This document shows positions 34,168 through 46,799 of a stretch of DNA of 64,000 bases, piece by piece (the first letter of the stretch is position 1; each line of letters begins with the position of its first letter). The stretch comes from Batkoa obscura (taxonomy: Eukaryota > Entomophthoromycota > Entomophthoromycetes > Entomophthorales > Batkoaceae). Made by a program: the position numbers and the translations under genes. The notes under the pieces were generated by a model. That model saw nothing but the letters and a program-made list of their open reading frames with translations, was not told where the DNA came from and ran no database searches. Location of the stretch: contig JASVEC010000081.1 in NCBI GenBank assembly GCA_030770535.1, forward strand, positions 1 to 64,000, given 5' to 3'.

Positions 34168-34814
34168 AGATATATTAAAGTAGTTATGGCCTCATTTATT
34201 TATTTAAGGTAAAATGATAAAGCAAGGTAAAAAATAAGTGTAATTAAAATTTGAAGCCTTAATAATGCTTAATTGGTTGCTTTGTATTACTTGAATTGCA
34301 AACCATATTTCATCTCACTAAGATTATTTGTATTTAACTTCAAGCAAATCCTATTTATTTTGTAGCCTTAAAATTTAAAAATTCCTTTTGAATGGGATTT
34401 TCTATATTAATTATTCAACAATATCATTATATCTATTTGAAATATTACACCATAGATAATCGTTTTGTTAAATTGCATTATATTAAAAAAATAGTAGCAT
34501 TTTAAATAGTGGTGTCAATTAAGGAATAGAAGGAAAATTTTTGACAAAATTGTTATATAACCTCCTTTAATAATACGGTATTTTATAATTAACAAATTAT
34601 TCAATAGCAAATGTCAAAAGTAAAAGCCAGTACTGATAACAGTTATAATAAAACAATTCAAATATATAAACAAGATTATGAATTTTTAATTAATAAAATT
34701 AAATTGACTAGATTTAAAATTATATTCTATAAAAAAGGGTAACAAACGTAATAGCATTAAAGTATAAAGGACATATAAAAAATTTTCTACAAATCTATTA
34801 AACTACAACGTTAC
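34168..34814. other. Spacer downstream of RPA1
   Basis: AT-rich; it contains the RPA1 3' flank and no other feature. Confidence 0.4.
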
Positions 34815-37800
34815 TTAATGTACTTTAGAATTTAGTGTAATTGGTTGGTAAATACCAAAGGCTCCAGTACCACCCTCAACTACTTTACCAAGTACAATTC
34901 TAGATGATGGTGACATTAAGGTATCATGATCATTATGGCTAAAACAATTATAAGCTATAAATATAAAATATAAAATTTTAAACTTACAGAACCGCTTTTG
35001 CAAGGAAAGAAACCGTTGTTTCAAAGGACATTTGTTGAAGTGGTGATGGACAAGTTTTAATAGACATACGATTGAATGCTCTATAGCCACCTTCATAAGT
35101 CTAATCAAAATTAGAGTTAATTAGTCTTAAAATAAAATAAAATAAAATTACCATATAATCAGCGATTAATGCTAAATGACGTTGATCAACTTCAATACCA
35201 TAAACTCCGAACACAGAAGCAATTTCTCTCTTAATTGAATTTCTACAAGCTTCAACACCATACGTTATAAGCATATTATAACAATCATTTGTTTCTATAT
35301 TATTAACGTCAATGATATCGGAATATTTCCATATATCTTGAATATTTAAACCTTCCGTAGCTATTAATCTTCTCATATCGTTAGCAGCTTCATTTTCAAT
35401 TGGGAAGGCTCTTTCAATATTTTTAACTTGACGAACAATGGCTTGTTTACAAGCTTTTTCAGCAATACCAACCATAAGAATTTTCTTTGTTTTAACTGGG
35501 AAGTTAAGGCAGAACTCAGCATAATTGCCTCCTTCATTATCAAATTTGAAGTCAGTAATAAATTTGGCCTTTTTGATGATATTATCATAGACTGAGATAG
35601 TATCATTGATAGACTTTTTGATTGTTTCCTCAACCTCCTTTTCATCTAATTCTTCACCTCCATCAGCAAATTCTTTATTAATAGCTTCAAGTTCGTCATC
35701 TTTTTCATCTTCATTTTCATAAACTCCCTTTTGTTTACTCTTTTCACTCTTCTTAGCATCATCATCTCCATCAGATTCTTCAGCATCATCTCCATCAGAT
35801 AAATCTCCTGTATCAGCTTTCTTCTTTGTACTTGGCTTATCATCGATACCTTCACCATCGTCTTCATCATCTTCACCTTTCTTTTCACCTGGATTAAGCA
35901 TTGATATTCTGATGCCCTTACGACGAAGTTCTAAAACAAGCAAGTGTTCAAGACGCTTGGCAAAAAATATCATACTACGTTCCACTAATCGAGGAGTAAC
36001 ACTAAACTCTGGAGTATATTCTTCTGGAGAGAAAAGTTTAAGTTTAATGACATATTGTTTGGTAAGGGTGTTTTCTACAGTAGCTAAACTTTCAACAACT
36101 TCAATTTCATCTGTCAATTCACTTAGACGTAATTTAGTGATTTGTTTACAGAAGTCTTCTTTTTCTTGATCTGTGACTTCAGGTTTAATAGACAAAGTCA
36201 TTGAAGGCGTTTTAATTTCTTTAGAAGCAACCATAACAATTTCCCTGAGACGAGGAATACCAAGAGTAACGTTCTTTGCACCAAAACCAGCAAAATGGAA
36301 AGTGTTCAATGTCATTTGAGTAGATGGTTCACCAACGGACTGGGCAGCTAAAAGACCAACTGCTTCTCCAGGATCTGCAAGTGATCTCATAAATTTAAGG
36401 TTCATCAGAGTCTTGAATTTACGTTTTGTAACAGCATTAGAATCGCCAGCACTTTCTTTCCATAAGTGTTCATTTGATGGATCAGATGTAAATTTATTTA
36501 AGGCACCATAAAATTTCTCTGAAACGGAACCAAGATATTTAGAAGGAGAATACAAAGCCATGGTAGGATCATATTTATAAGGTTTCTTAGCCACTTTTTT
36601 ACTATAATTAATGGCATCACTCCCATCGATATGATTAAAGGCGGTTTGATTAATTGGATATCTATTTTTAATAGCAGAATAATTCTTAGCAGAAAATTCA
36701 AACTTATTAATGTACTTTTGTTTAGTGACATCTAAACCATCTTCACCATAGTAAAATTGAAGAAGGGAACCATCGAAATCTCTAACAGTATAATCATAAT
36801 GAACACGGAGACCTTCAAGATGTTTAATAAGACATCGTTGAATATAGCCAGAACGTGAGGTTTTAACAGCTGTATCAATTAAACCTTCACGACCAGCCAT
36901 ACAATGGAAGAAATACTCTTGTGGTTTAATACCAGTTAAGAATCGACCAGCAATGAAACCACCAGCTCTAGCGGAAGTTTCATAAGGTTGGAAAGATGGT
37001 AGTGTTTTACCAGAGGCCATCAATGGTACACGACGACCTTCAAGTTCTTGTTGTCCTAATAAACATGAAATTTGAGATACATTCACATTAGAACCTTTGG
37101 CACCAGAAACTGTCATAACCTGCATATGATTTTGTGGAAATTTACGATAAAGGCCATCTGGAATACAACTTTGAATAATGGAAGAAGTAATTCCATTCAT
37201 TTTATTTTTCATAGTGGCATCTAAGCCTTGAAGTTTTTCATCATTATGGTAAACTTCTTGCATACGGTCTAAAAAGTCGTTTTGAAAATTTTTAAATTTT
37301 TCTTGTCCTTTAAGGCCAATATAGCCAATAGTAGCTTCTTGACCAGCACCAGTACTTTCTGAAATAATATCTCTTCTCCATTTATCACCAATTGGAGTTA
37401 ATCCTAAATCATCCATTCTACAAGTGAAACCACGATGTTGACAATATTTAGTAAAAAGTCTTCCTAAAATACTTAATAATTTTCCTGCTGTTATTGCACC
37501 ATAAAGCTCATAGACAGCGTGAACTAAACCATAGGATGAAGCACCAAATTGATTTTTATCAAGACAACCAGTGATATACTCTCCTTGAACAAAGATAACT
37601 TTACCTTCTTCGGGCGCAGATTTATCCCAATACCTAGCTGGTACTCTGCATTTAGATTCAAGGTTAATAGGCTCAAATTTACGGGTTAAATTGGCCATTA
37701 TAGTAGTAATGATTTGTTTACCAGTCCATAAGGGACGAGGTTTAAAAACTGCTGGTGGTACAGTGATAATACGTTGATCATCTTCAAGATCGTCTTCAGG

Positions 37801-40004
37801 TCTAAAAGAGCCATAAATCAATTGCATATATTCTTCACGGGTGAAGAATGTATCTTTACAAGTCATAAGGACACCTGTAGCAACGTGATCTTGGATCAAA
37901 CCTCTCAAAGGAGCACCGTTGGTTGGAACAAGGTATTGGTTATCAGTATTGGCAATCATATAAGCCTCAGATCTTGCAACTTCACTTTGAGGGAAATGAA
38001 TATTCATTTCATCACCATCAAAATCAGCATTATAAGTATTACAGTTAGCATAGTGCATACGAATAGTTTTTTCACCAGGAAGTACACGAACTTTATGGGC
38101 CATAATAGAAGGCTTATGTAAAGTAGGCTGTCTGTTTAACAAAACAATATCGCCATTACCAATGTGGCGGTAAACTTTCTTGTTAATTCCTTGGACTTGT
38201 GGAGCAAATGCACTGCCAGATTGTAAAGATGTCGCCATTGAATCTTGAGGTGTAAGTAATTGATTAGCAAGTGCAATTCTTGATTCGGTGCTTAAAGCTT
38301 CAAGTTGAGTTAATGTACCATCCTCATGTTGAACATGTGTAGCTCCTGGCCATACTTTTGGACCTTTTATGACAGCATCTCTAAGCTTTTTAACATTATA
38401 GTGTGTAACTGGCTCAGGGTAAGTAAGGGTGGTTGCGAAAACAGGGGGTATACCAATTTCATTAGTTTCAATATTTGGATCTGGGGAAATAACTGAACGA
38501 GCAGCATAATTTACACGTTTTCCCATCATGTGTTTACGGAATAAGCCTTCTTTCTTTTCAAGCACTTGTTTTATACCTGGTAATGGATCTTTATTATAAT
38601 TATTATTACCACGGGAAGAATCAATAAGAGCATTGACATCTTTTTGCAGTTGAATCCAAGAATCAATTAATAAATCCAATCTATCTTTTTGATTCGATGC
38701 TTCTTTGACGCTTTGACAAGCATTTAAAATTTTAGCAAGATTAGCAGTTTGTGGATTTTCCATAATGGACCCATTCATCATAGCAGCTGGACGGAATCTA
38801 GAAGGAGGAACTGAAACAACTTCTAATAAAAACATTCTAGAATCTAACTTGGTTCTTCCAGTAATATCACCAAAAAGAATGGAGCAAATTTCTTTTTCTT
38901 TTTCAAATAAAAGATGGATGTGATGTAAAACATGTAATGGAGTTAATAAAGTTAAACCTTCTTTACCACCTTTACCATTTATTTTCGGTTCTTCTTCTTC
39001 TTCTTCTTCTATTGTATCACCATTTTGAACTTGTTCTAAATTGTCTAATTGGCCATTGGTGACTTTAGTTTGACTATAAATTTCAGCTGCCTCTTTGACA
39101 ATCTCAACATCAGCTTCAAATTCTTTCTTTTGAGTTGAAAGGCTAGATTGCTTAAAAACGTCACCTATGGAAATATTCAACATTTGCATTTTAGCTAATT
39201 TCTTTTTAGATAATGGAGCTTGAAAGATTTTATGATAAGAATCATGAGAAACTTTAACAGCGACGCCACCACAAGTTTTACATACATTACAACTTGATGA
39301 ACTTTTTAAAATTTCTCTAATAAATTCAGAATGTAAATTATTAGTATTTGTGGATTTTTGGAACCCTGGTAGCTTATCTGTTTTTTCACTTTTTAAATAC
39401 GCATTCTTAATATTATTAAAAATGGCCATAGCTTTCTTTCCAGGATCTTCAATGTTGGTACCTGATGTAGTATTTGGTATCATCGATGGATCTAAATTTT
39501 CAGCTTGTGCAATTAAGCCAGCTTGGAGTAATTTGAACTTGGCCATAAAAATAATTCTCTAAAATTTCAATTTAGCTTAAGTAAAATACTACGATATAGA
39601 AAATTACATTTTTGTTACTGAATCTCAATTTGTGACAAAAAAAACATTTTGATGCAAGTAAACGTAATACTTGCTCATAAAATAAAGCATTGATAACAGG
39701 AACAGGCAATTCTATATGTCCAAAATGGCCTGGACAGGCTGATTTATCTAAGCTACAAGTACCGCAACTAAAAAAGTTTGAAGTTTAAAACTTATTTCAA
39801 TAATGATAATAATAATTACATATCTGCTGTATCACAAGCACCTAAAGCTGGATCATATAAACCGCCTTTATTTGGGTTATTATAGATATCAAATGTTTTT
39901 GGGTCATAAATAGGTTTAACGGAGATCTTTCTAATTTCTTCGGGCGTATAGATCGAGAAGTTGACTCCCGCTACTTCCGAGCTTATTGGCTGGGATATAT
40001 TCAT
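34815..40004 (-). CDS. RPA1: DNA-directed RNA polymerase I largest subunit (A190)
   Basis: About 1,660 residues, the family length, in five exons. Exon 1 (40004 to about 39820) starts MNISQPISSEVAGVNFSIYT. Exon 2 (about 39773-39613) holds the N-terminal zinc finger CGTCSLDKSACPGHFGHIEL and CFFCHK. Exon 3 (39560 to about 35150) carries GKRVNYAARSVISPDPNIE, LNRQPTLHKPSIMAHKVRVL and the catalytic NADFDGDEMNIHFPQS. It also has the trigger-loop region ADPGEAVGLLAAQSVGEPST and the Pol I-specific acidic insert near 35650-35890. The last exons finish FNRMSIKTCPSPLQQM... and GKVVEGGTGAFGIYQP. A190 makes the rRNA precursor in the nucleolus. All landmarks are intact. It is divergent from the WD40 gene. 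Confidence 0.97.
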
Positions 40005-40789
40005 TTTTTTCTATAAAAAATATTTAATTCAATAATTCTAAGATTCAATTTGAAAGATCAAAAATTATGGGATTTGGATTTAGGATTTAAAATTTTTAAA
40101 TTTAAATTCAAAAAATTAAAATTGTTTGGCAATGTTTATTTCAAAACAATATAATTATAATAAAGAATAAATTATGAAAAAAGTATAACCATCATAACCT
40201 TGTTTAAATACTCGGGAGTGTTTTCTATCAATTACCCATTTTTGCCATTTTTTGAAATCTCAAATCAATTAGCGAATACAATTACTTAAGTTTAAATGTA
40301 CGTTAGCTAGTGATAACTTTTATAGTCAACTATTTGGGTTATTATGCTTTTTCAGCTTGATGTTTATAATTTATCTTAAAGTTAACGGTTAACTAGCACG
40401 CATCCAAGCTTGAACAGTCGTATTGGCTAATTAGTTTCTTAAAAACATTTCCACTTGTTCTCTAGTTGAAACGAAGCTAAGTGATTTTTTGACTAAGCTT
40501 GATCTGAAATAAAAATTGATATCTTAATTCTAGATAAATAAACAAAATTATGAAACTAAACAAAGCGATGATGTGATACTTAATAGCGTTATAATAAACG
40601 TATAGTATATATTATACCTATTTTGAGTCTTTGAAACCAACTTAAAATTTCGGTTCGTTATTTTAAATGCAAAATTTTTACTTAATTGCAAAATTCTAAT
40701 AAACATCTTGGTTGAAAAACTCAAATCTATTGACTTATATTACCAATCAATATAATAATTTTAAATTTCGAAACCGTTTTTTTTTGAAA
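40005..40789. other. Divergent promoter region, RPA1 / WD40
   Basis: 785 bp between two start codons on opposite strands; it must hold both promoters. No motif that I can name. Confidence 0.45.
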
Positions 40790-42013
40790 ATGAGTATAAG
40801 TAACAATACAGGAGTCAATTATGGAACGAGTAGTGAGCATTTTTTTCAAACGGATCGCGATATCGAGAATACAAAAAGAATTGAAGCCAAAAAAAAGCTA
40901 CCTAAAGATTTAGTTGGTCAACCCATTGAGTTTAATAACAAAATCTTAGCTTTAGAAAAACATCCTTCGGAAGATAAAGTTTTTTTGGCTCACGCCGGTA
41001 ACATTATTAGATATTTAAATCTAAAAGTAAATTATTATTAGTTTTTATTCTTATACAATCGGTTAATTTATGGTTTAGACAGAAAAAACAATTAAGGTAT
41101 TTAAAGGTCATCAAGCTCCTGTTACTTGTATTAAGTATTTTCAAGAAAATGGGGAAGAGTATTTGTTATCAGGTTCTTGGGACAAAAAACTGATACTATG
41201 GAATGTTAAAGTAAAGGATAAATAGCAATAGTATTTGAAATAACACTAATACCATAATCATAGGAAAATAAGATTGTCAAAACATATTCAGAGCACAATG
41301 ATTTTGTTAAATGTGTTAATACATTTATAAAAGATGGTAAAAGATATCTAATATCAGGTTCAAGTGATAAAGAGCTTCGAATTTATCCGTTTGATCAAAC
41401 AAAAAGCTGTAGAATATTAAAAGGACATAAGGGGACCATTGAAGATATTAAAATAAGTATAGATAATGATTTTATTTATACTTGTTCTGGAGATTTGAAA
41501 ATTATTCAATGGAATATAAAAAGCGATTATAAAATTGAAAATATATTCGAATATCATTTAACTACAGTCTATAAATTATTTTTAACGGAAGATGAAATAT
41601 GGTCTAGTTCTGGTGATAAAACAGTTAAAAGATATAGCTTAATCGAAAATAAAATAGATACCTCCTTTGAGCATCCAGATCATGTAAGGAGTATTTATGT
41701 AACAGAAGACAATCGATACTGTATTACTGGCGGAAGAGATGAGATTATACGTGTATTTGATGTTTTAAATGAAACTTTATTAGGTACTTTTAATGGTCAT
41801 TGGGATGAAATTACTGCTATTACATTTATTAATAAAGACCAAAAAATCATTTCTGCTTCTTTAGATGGTAGTCTTAGATCTTGGTTGTTGAAAGATATTG
41901 GTAAACAACCCAATTTTGAGGACTTAAAACCATTAGAATATTCAAAGCCAAGTAATGTTACGCTTACGGAAGAGGAAGAGAAAGAGTTGGAAGACTTGTT
42001 ATCAGATGATTAA
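40790..42013 (+). CDS. WD40-repeat protein, single propeller
   Basis: About 370 residues in three exons (introns near 41025-41080 and 41210-41263). After a basic leader (MSISNNTGVNYGTSSEHFF) there are seven WD40 blades. Clear blade ends are LLSGSWDKKLILWNVK, LISGSSDKELRIYPFD, IYTCSGDLKIIQWNIK, IWSSSGDKTVKRYSLI, CITGGRDEIIRVFDVL and IISASLDGSLRSWLLK. The acidic C-terminus (LTEEEEKELEDLLSDD) is like that of a group of fungal WD40 proteins of unknown role. It is a scaffold with no catalytic site; I cannot name the partner. The upstream in-frame reading from 40712 lacks support; ATG 40790 gives a conventional start. Confidence 0.83.
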
Positions 42014-42257
42014 ATAAAATGTTTAGTAGTTATAATAATAAATAGTTTCGATTTTTATATTAAACATTTATTGATGCTATTTGTTTTTTATTTTGATACA
42101 TTTATATAATTTTAAATTTTGAGTTTATTTTTTTTGTTGTCAATTAAATTTTATTTGCTGGCATAAACTACAAAGTTTGTATAGAATTGTTCAAATATCC
42201 CATTAAATTTAATAAAATTTAAAAAAATTAAATTTGTTATTTTTTAGAATTTTAAAA

Positions 42258-43187
42258 ATGAGTTTATTGAATTTTGGAATTAAAAGAATAGCGTCAAAAG
42301 GAGGTAAAGCAAATAAAAATATTTAAATCAATAAGTTAACAATAAATACAAGTTAGCAATAACTTAAATGCTATACTAACTAAGAGTTTATCGACTGGTA
42401 GTACATTACTTCAAAACAATACCGAAAAAAAGGCGAGTGGAGTAGGTTATCCAAACTTAGGCAAATTTCATCCTTACTTAGATTTCCCTAATGAAAAAGT
42501 AGACAATTTGATCAACGACAAAAATTTAAAAGATGGTCAGTATGAATATCCAAGTTACCCACCTCCAAAAGAAAGTATTATTGGAGATAGTGAAGATGTA
42601 GTTTATAGCTCAGATTTAGGAATCACACCCGAAATGTTTAAAAGATTAAAAAAGAAAGTATTGATTGTAAAAAGAACGGTTAATATGACTAGTGGGGGTA
42701 AAATTCCATCCATGTCTGCTTTAGTAGTTGTTGGTAATGGTATTGGTGCTGCTGGTTATGCTGAAGGTAAAGGAGATTCAGCTGAAAAAGCAATTAAAAA
42801 AGCCACTCAAAGAGCTATTAAAAATATGGTTCAATTTGAAAGATATGATAAACGTACTATTTATCACGATTTAGAATTAAAGTTTAAAGCTACTAAACTT
42901 AAACTTTTTGCTAGACCACCAGGTATTATATTATTTTTATATTTATTTTTCGATTAAAAATATTTTATATAGGTTTTGGAGTACGTACTAATTTATATAT
43001 TCATGAAATTTGTCAATGTATTGGTATTACTGATTTAGGAGCTAAAGTTTATGGTTCATTAAATCCAATGAATGTAATTAAATGTTTCTTTGAAGCGCTT
43101 CAAAATCAACGTACTCCAGATCAAATTGCCAAAGCTAGAGGTAAAAAATTAGTCGATGTTCAATACATGTATTATGGTAAAAATTAA
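42258..43187 (+). CDS. MRPS5: Mitochondrial small-subunit ribosomal protein uS5m (MRPS5)
   Basis: A short basic leader (MSLLNFGIKRIASKG) consistent with mitochondrial import, then an N-terminal extension, then the uS5 double-stranded RNA-binding domain: KKVLIVKRTVNMTSGGKIPS, ALVVVGNGIGAAGYAEGKGD, AIKKATQRAIKNM. The C-terminal uS5 domain follows: LKLFARPPG, an intron, then FGVRTNLYIHEICQCIGITD, GAKVYGSLNPMNVIKCFFEA. It ends with VDVQYMYYGKN. Introns are near 42303-42351 and 42923-42973. The protein acts in decoding fidelity in the mitoribosome. All expected blocks are present. Confidence 0.93.
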
Positions 43188-43852
43188 TTATTCAAAAATC
43201 TCATTTTTTTACCCCTTGTCATGTATTACCCCCTTTTTTTAAAAAATAGAACTCTTGTTTTAGAACTTTTATTTTTATACTTATTTAATAATTTGAGTGT
43301 TTTTGAATAATCAATATTACTTTTAGAACATCGTATTTAGTAGCCATTTTTGGGTTATCATATGTATTTTAGAAGTGAATAATTAAGCTAGATCTTCAAT
43401 GAATGATACGAATTAGCTAATGATAGATTCGAATATGATGTATTTATCTCTTATAATTAGCTTTTAAAGAGTCGTTTATTAGTTTGGTTATTGATATTCA
43501 AATATAAATTGAAAGGCTTTATACCATATTGCTTAATTTTCTATGGCTGTACTATTGTGTTCTAATTTAAATATAATATATATATATAAAGCTTAAATTG
43601 GTTTAAAACATTCAAACCATACTATAATAAAAACCCTGTTTCTTTATAATAAGCATAGTTGCTTAGAGCTGAATATAAATATTAGAATGTCTATTTTTAT
43701 TTTAGTAATATTTTTTTCGCTAAATAGTGCTTAAAAAACACCCAATCGAAGATAGCCTAATCATGGCCTACTCTATCAAGGGCTTGATTTCTCAATAGAC
43801 TCGTAATGTGCTATTCCCAACTTGTGGTTAATAGCCTGTAGCCTTTCATTAT
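43188..43852. other. Spacer with a MITE fragment
   Basis: About 43690-43740 matches part of the MITE (TTTTAGTAATA then AATAGTGCTTAAAAAA). The 100 bp beyond it, up to the transposon, is richer in GC than its surroundings and I cannot identify it. Confidence 0.45.
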
Positions 43853-46320
43853 TTGGGGCTGTCCTAATTGGTTTCAGAATCTACTTAGAAATTAATCCAA
43901 ATTTAAAATTCCAAGTTTGTGTTCAATATAACGGTTAAATCTAAAAAGCCTAAAATTAAATGTCTCTATTTAAAACTTATTTTAATTGTTTCCTTTTCTT
44001 AAATAGCTAATTTTCCTAACTATATATTTTATGTTAGTTCTGTTAGATATTTAACAGATATATAATATATAACTATATGATTATATAATTATATAAATAC
44101 ATAATTATATAAACACAGTTATTTGACTTTATTTGACTTTATTTTTTGTTGAAATAAAAATAAAATGCAAACTTTCATAACTAAACTTCGAAATGGAATT
44201 TTTGAAAACTTCAATACAATAGGGAGGAGTACACAATATAAACATTGTAATTCATTTACATCAATTTTAAGAGCTACTTATAACAACCCAAGGTTCATGG
44301 AATTTTATAATAAAACAAAACAAAGAAAAGATATATTATCAAAGTTTACTATCGATAATAATAAACTTAATCAAGTAATGTATAAAATTAGTGCTTTAAG
44401 GGAAACAGGAAACAAAAGTCAGCAAGTAGCGTTATTATCAACTATAGCTTCAGTATATTCTTTTGATGAATGTAAGAGTTTTGGGTTTAATATAAATAGA
44501 AATCAATATGATTATTCAAAAACAAGTAATAATAATAAAATATCAACATTAAAACCTATTATTAAAAATACAAAAAAAATTAAAGATGACCAAATTGAAA
44601 CTATCATACAATATTTACTAAATGATTCAACTATTTCATCAAGATTTAATAAAAAAAATAACGATAGTAAATATTCATCAGATAATATATATATATTAAA
44701 TAAAAGTAGAAGAATGATATATAGTAAATATTTGAATGATCTAAGAGATAAAGCAGTAGCCAGGTCAACGTTCTTTAAATATATACCAACTAATTTCAAA
44801 AATCCAGCAAGAAAAACGGATCTATGTAATATATGTACCCAGTATACAGTTAGAAAAAAGTTATTTGAAAATAAAATAAATACAGCAAAAAACAAAGCAG
44901 AGATAGAAGAAATTTTCAACGAAGAAGAAAAATTATACAAATTACATAAATTCTGTGTTGATACTCAAAAAAACACATTTAATGAAACTATTAAAAAATT
45001 AAATAATAAAAGTTGTATAATAGTTTTAGATTTTAAACAAAATATGGAAATAGGGACAAGACCAGATTCAATAAATTTAGATCATTATAATAAACAAGCT
45101 ATATCAGTATTAGGCTTTGGTGTATTATATTTAAAAGATGATAAAACAATAGGCAAAGTTTACTTTGATTATTTATCTGAAATATTGAATCATGATTCAG
45201 CATATGCAGGAGATTGTTTAATCGATTTAATCTCTACAGAGCTTCTATTTAAAAAGTTTACAAAAATTAATATATGGGCAGATACAGGAAATCATTTTAG
45301 ATCCCAAGAGTTCTTACATTATATGTTTAAAGAAATTCATAAAATAAATAGTAGTTTGAATGTTAATCTTAATTTTTTTGCTGAGCATCATGGAAAAAGT
45401 ATAGTTGATGGACATTTTGGAAACCTTTCAAAATGGAAAAGTAGTTTTGAAGCGTTAGGTAAAATAGAAGATATCGATCAATTAATTTCAAGATTTGAGG
45501 CTTTTATTTGTGAGCATAATAAAATTAATAACTCGACTGTTAATAATGGGAAAACAGATATAATTTTTAAAAAGTATAAAAGAAACAAAAATACAAAAAG
45601 AATAATAGAGATGCAGGGCATTAAGAAGTATTTACATTTTATTAAACATAACAATAAACTACATTGTTATCCAGTATCTGATACATCAAAAAAAAGCGAT
45701 ATAGTCCCAATTAAAGTTATAGAGTCTATAGAAAACAGAAAAATTAAAAGATCGATCCCAGCTTACCTTACGAAGATAACAGAGAATTTGAAAATTTCGA
45801 TATTTACTAAGCAAGTAAGTAGTTTGTTGAATGATAGAAATAGATTGTTAAATGTTAGGATTACTTAAGTTATTAATAGCTAAGTTAATAAATAGTCAAA
45901 GAACAAGTAACTGTAATAATATGTAAAAACTATTATTACTTGTACTATATAGGGATGGTCAATTATAGTTTTGGGGCTGACCACTCCCTCCCATGCAGCT
46001 ATTTATTAACTTGGCAATATATTAATAATGTAATTATAACATTAAAGTAGTTTATTTATTTGATAATAAATCTACGATGTTGGTTATAAAGCAGTTGATA
46101 ATAAATATTTCTCAATTAAGCTTTATAAGAACATGTATTTAAGATCTAGTAGAAATTCAACTAACTTACAGTATGAGCTATAATATAATGGTTTAGAACT
46201 GTGTTTGGGTACTTTTGTTTTAATAAAAGATGTGATTTTATAGAATTTTAAGCGAAGTTTTTAAAATACAAATTTTTTCAAAATTGGATAAAATAATGAA
46301 ACTAATTCAGACAACCCCAT
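43853..46320 (+). mobile_element. DNA transposon copy 2, 2,468 bp, inverted relative to copy 1
   Basis: Same length as copy 1 and nearly identical base for base, on the opposite strand, 10.3 kb away. Ends TTGGGGCTGTCCTAATTGG and GAAACTAATTCAGACAACCCCAT match copy 1. The flanks (ATTAT on the left, TTGCT on the right) do not repeat, so no target duplication is visible. Confidence 0.9.
44165..45868 (+). CDS. Transposase, 567 aa (copy 2)
   Basis: Uninterrupted, same start, end and length as the copy 1 transposase. The only amino-acid change I noticed is Thr for Ser in KYIPTNFKN. The putative catalytic triad and zinc-binding residues are all the same. The 312-bp leader inside the element and the 450-bp trailer are also conserved between copies, so regulatory sequence has not diverged either. 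Confidence 0.85.
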   Translation: MQTFITKLRNGIFENFNTIGRSTQYKHCNSFTSILRATYNNPRFMEFYNKTKQRKDILSKFTIDNNKLNQVMYKISALRETGNKSQQVALLSTIASVYSFDECKSFGFNINRNQYDYSKTSNNNKISTLKPIIKNTKKIKDDQIETIIQYLLNDSTISSRFNKKNNDSKYSSDNIYILNKSRRMIYSKYLNDLRDKAVARSTFFKYIPTNFKNPARKTDLCNICTQYTVRKKLFENKINTAKNKAEIEEIFNEEEKLYKLHKFCVDTQKNTFNETIKKLNNKSCIIVLDFKQNMEIGTRPDSINLDHYNKQAISVLGFGVLYLKDDKTIGKVYFDYLSEILNHDSAYAGDCLIDLISTELLFKKFTKINIWADTGNHFRSQEFLHYMFKEIHKINSSLNVNLNFFAEHHGKSIVDGHFGNLSKWKSSFEALGKIEDIDQLISRFEAFICEHNKINNSTVNNGKTDIIFKKYKRNKNTKRIIEMQGIKKYLHFIKHNNKLHCYPVSDTSKKSDIVPIKVIESIENRKIKRSIPAYLTKITENLKISIFTKQVSSLLNDRNRLLNVRIT

Positions 46321-46799
46321 TTGCTCTGTGATCTATAGCCACATGATCTCTAAAAAAAGAAATCAATAAATAAATTCAATCAAAATAGGCACCCTCATAT
46401 TAAATGTTTTTACTTTAAATTTTTCATATTTTCATTAAAAAACTGAGTAAACACTACTAAAAGTAATAGTTATAAAAGGATGTAACAAAATGCTGAATTT
46501 GGCAAAATTTTATTTAGAAATGTGTTCGAGGTAGTGTTTAACAAGGCTGATATCAAATAGTATAAATTAAACGAGGTTTGAACGAAAATAATAATACATA
46601 GTGGTAGAGCTCAAGGGTATCGATCAACAGGAAAGCTATTAAAAAAATGTGTAGTTAAGTTACCTAGAATCTTATTGACATAAACAAATTGCTTTTTGTA
46701 TAACTAATCCATCGTTTTATTTAATATCCTTATAAATAAATAAAAATAAAAAAGGTTACCCTATTATTACAATAAACAATGCCTTTTATCATTATAGTT
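46321..46799. other. Spacer between transposon copy 2 and the S41-like relic
   Basis: No feature I can support. Confidence 0.35.

Noticed and set aside
35373-35888. Lys/Met-rich frames on the reverse strand within RPA1.
   Set aside because: These are out-of-frame shadows of the acidic insert in RPA1; their composition is the product of the shifted codons.
40200-40260. A MITE-like stretch (CGGGAGTGTTTTCTATC...) upstream of the WD40 gene.
   Set aside because: Only the opening resembles the family; the core and the other end are missing.
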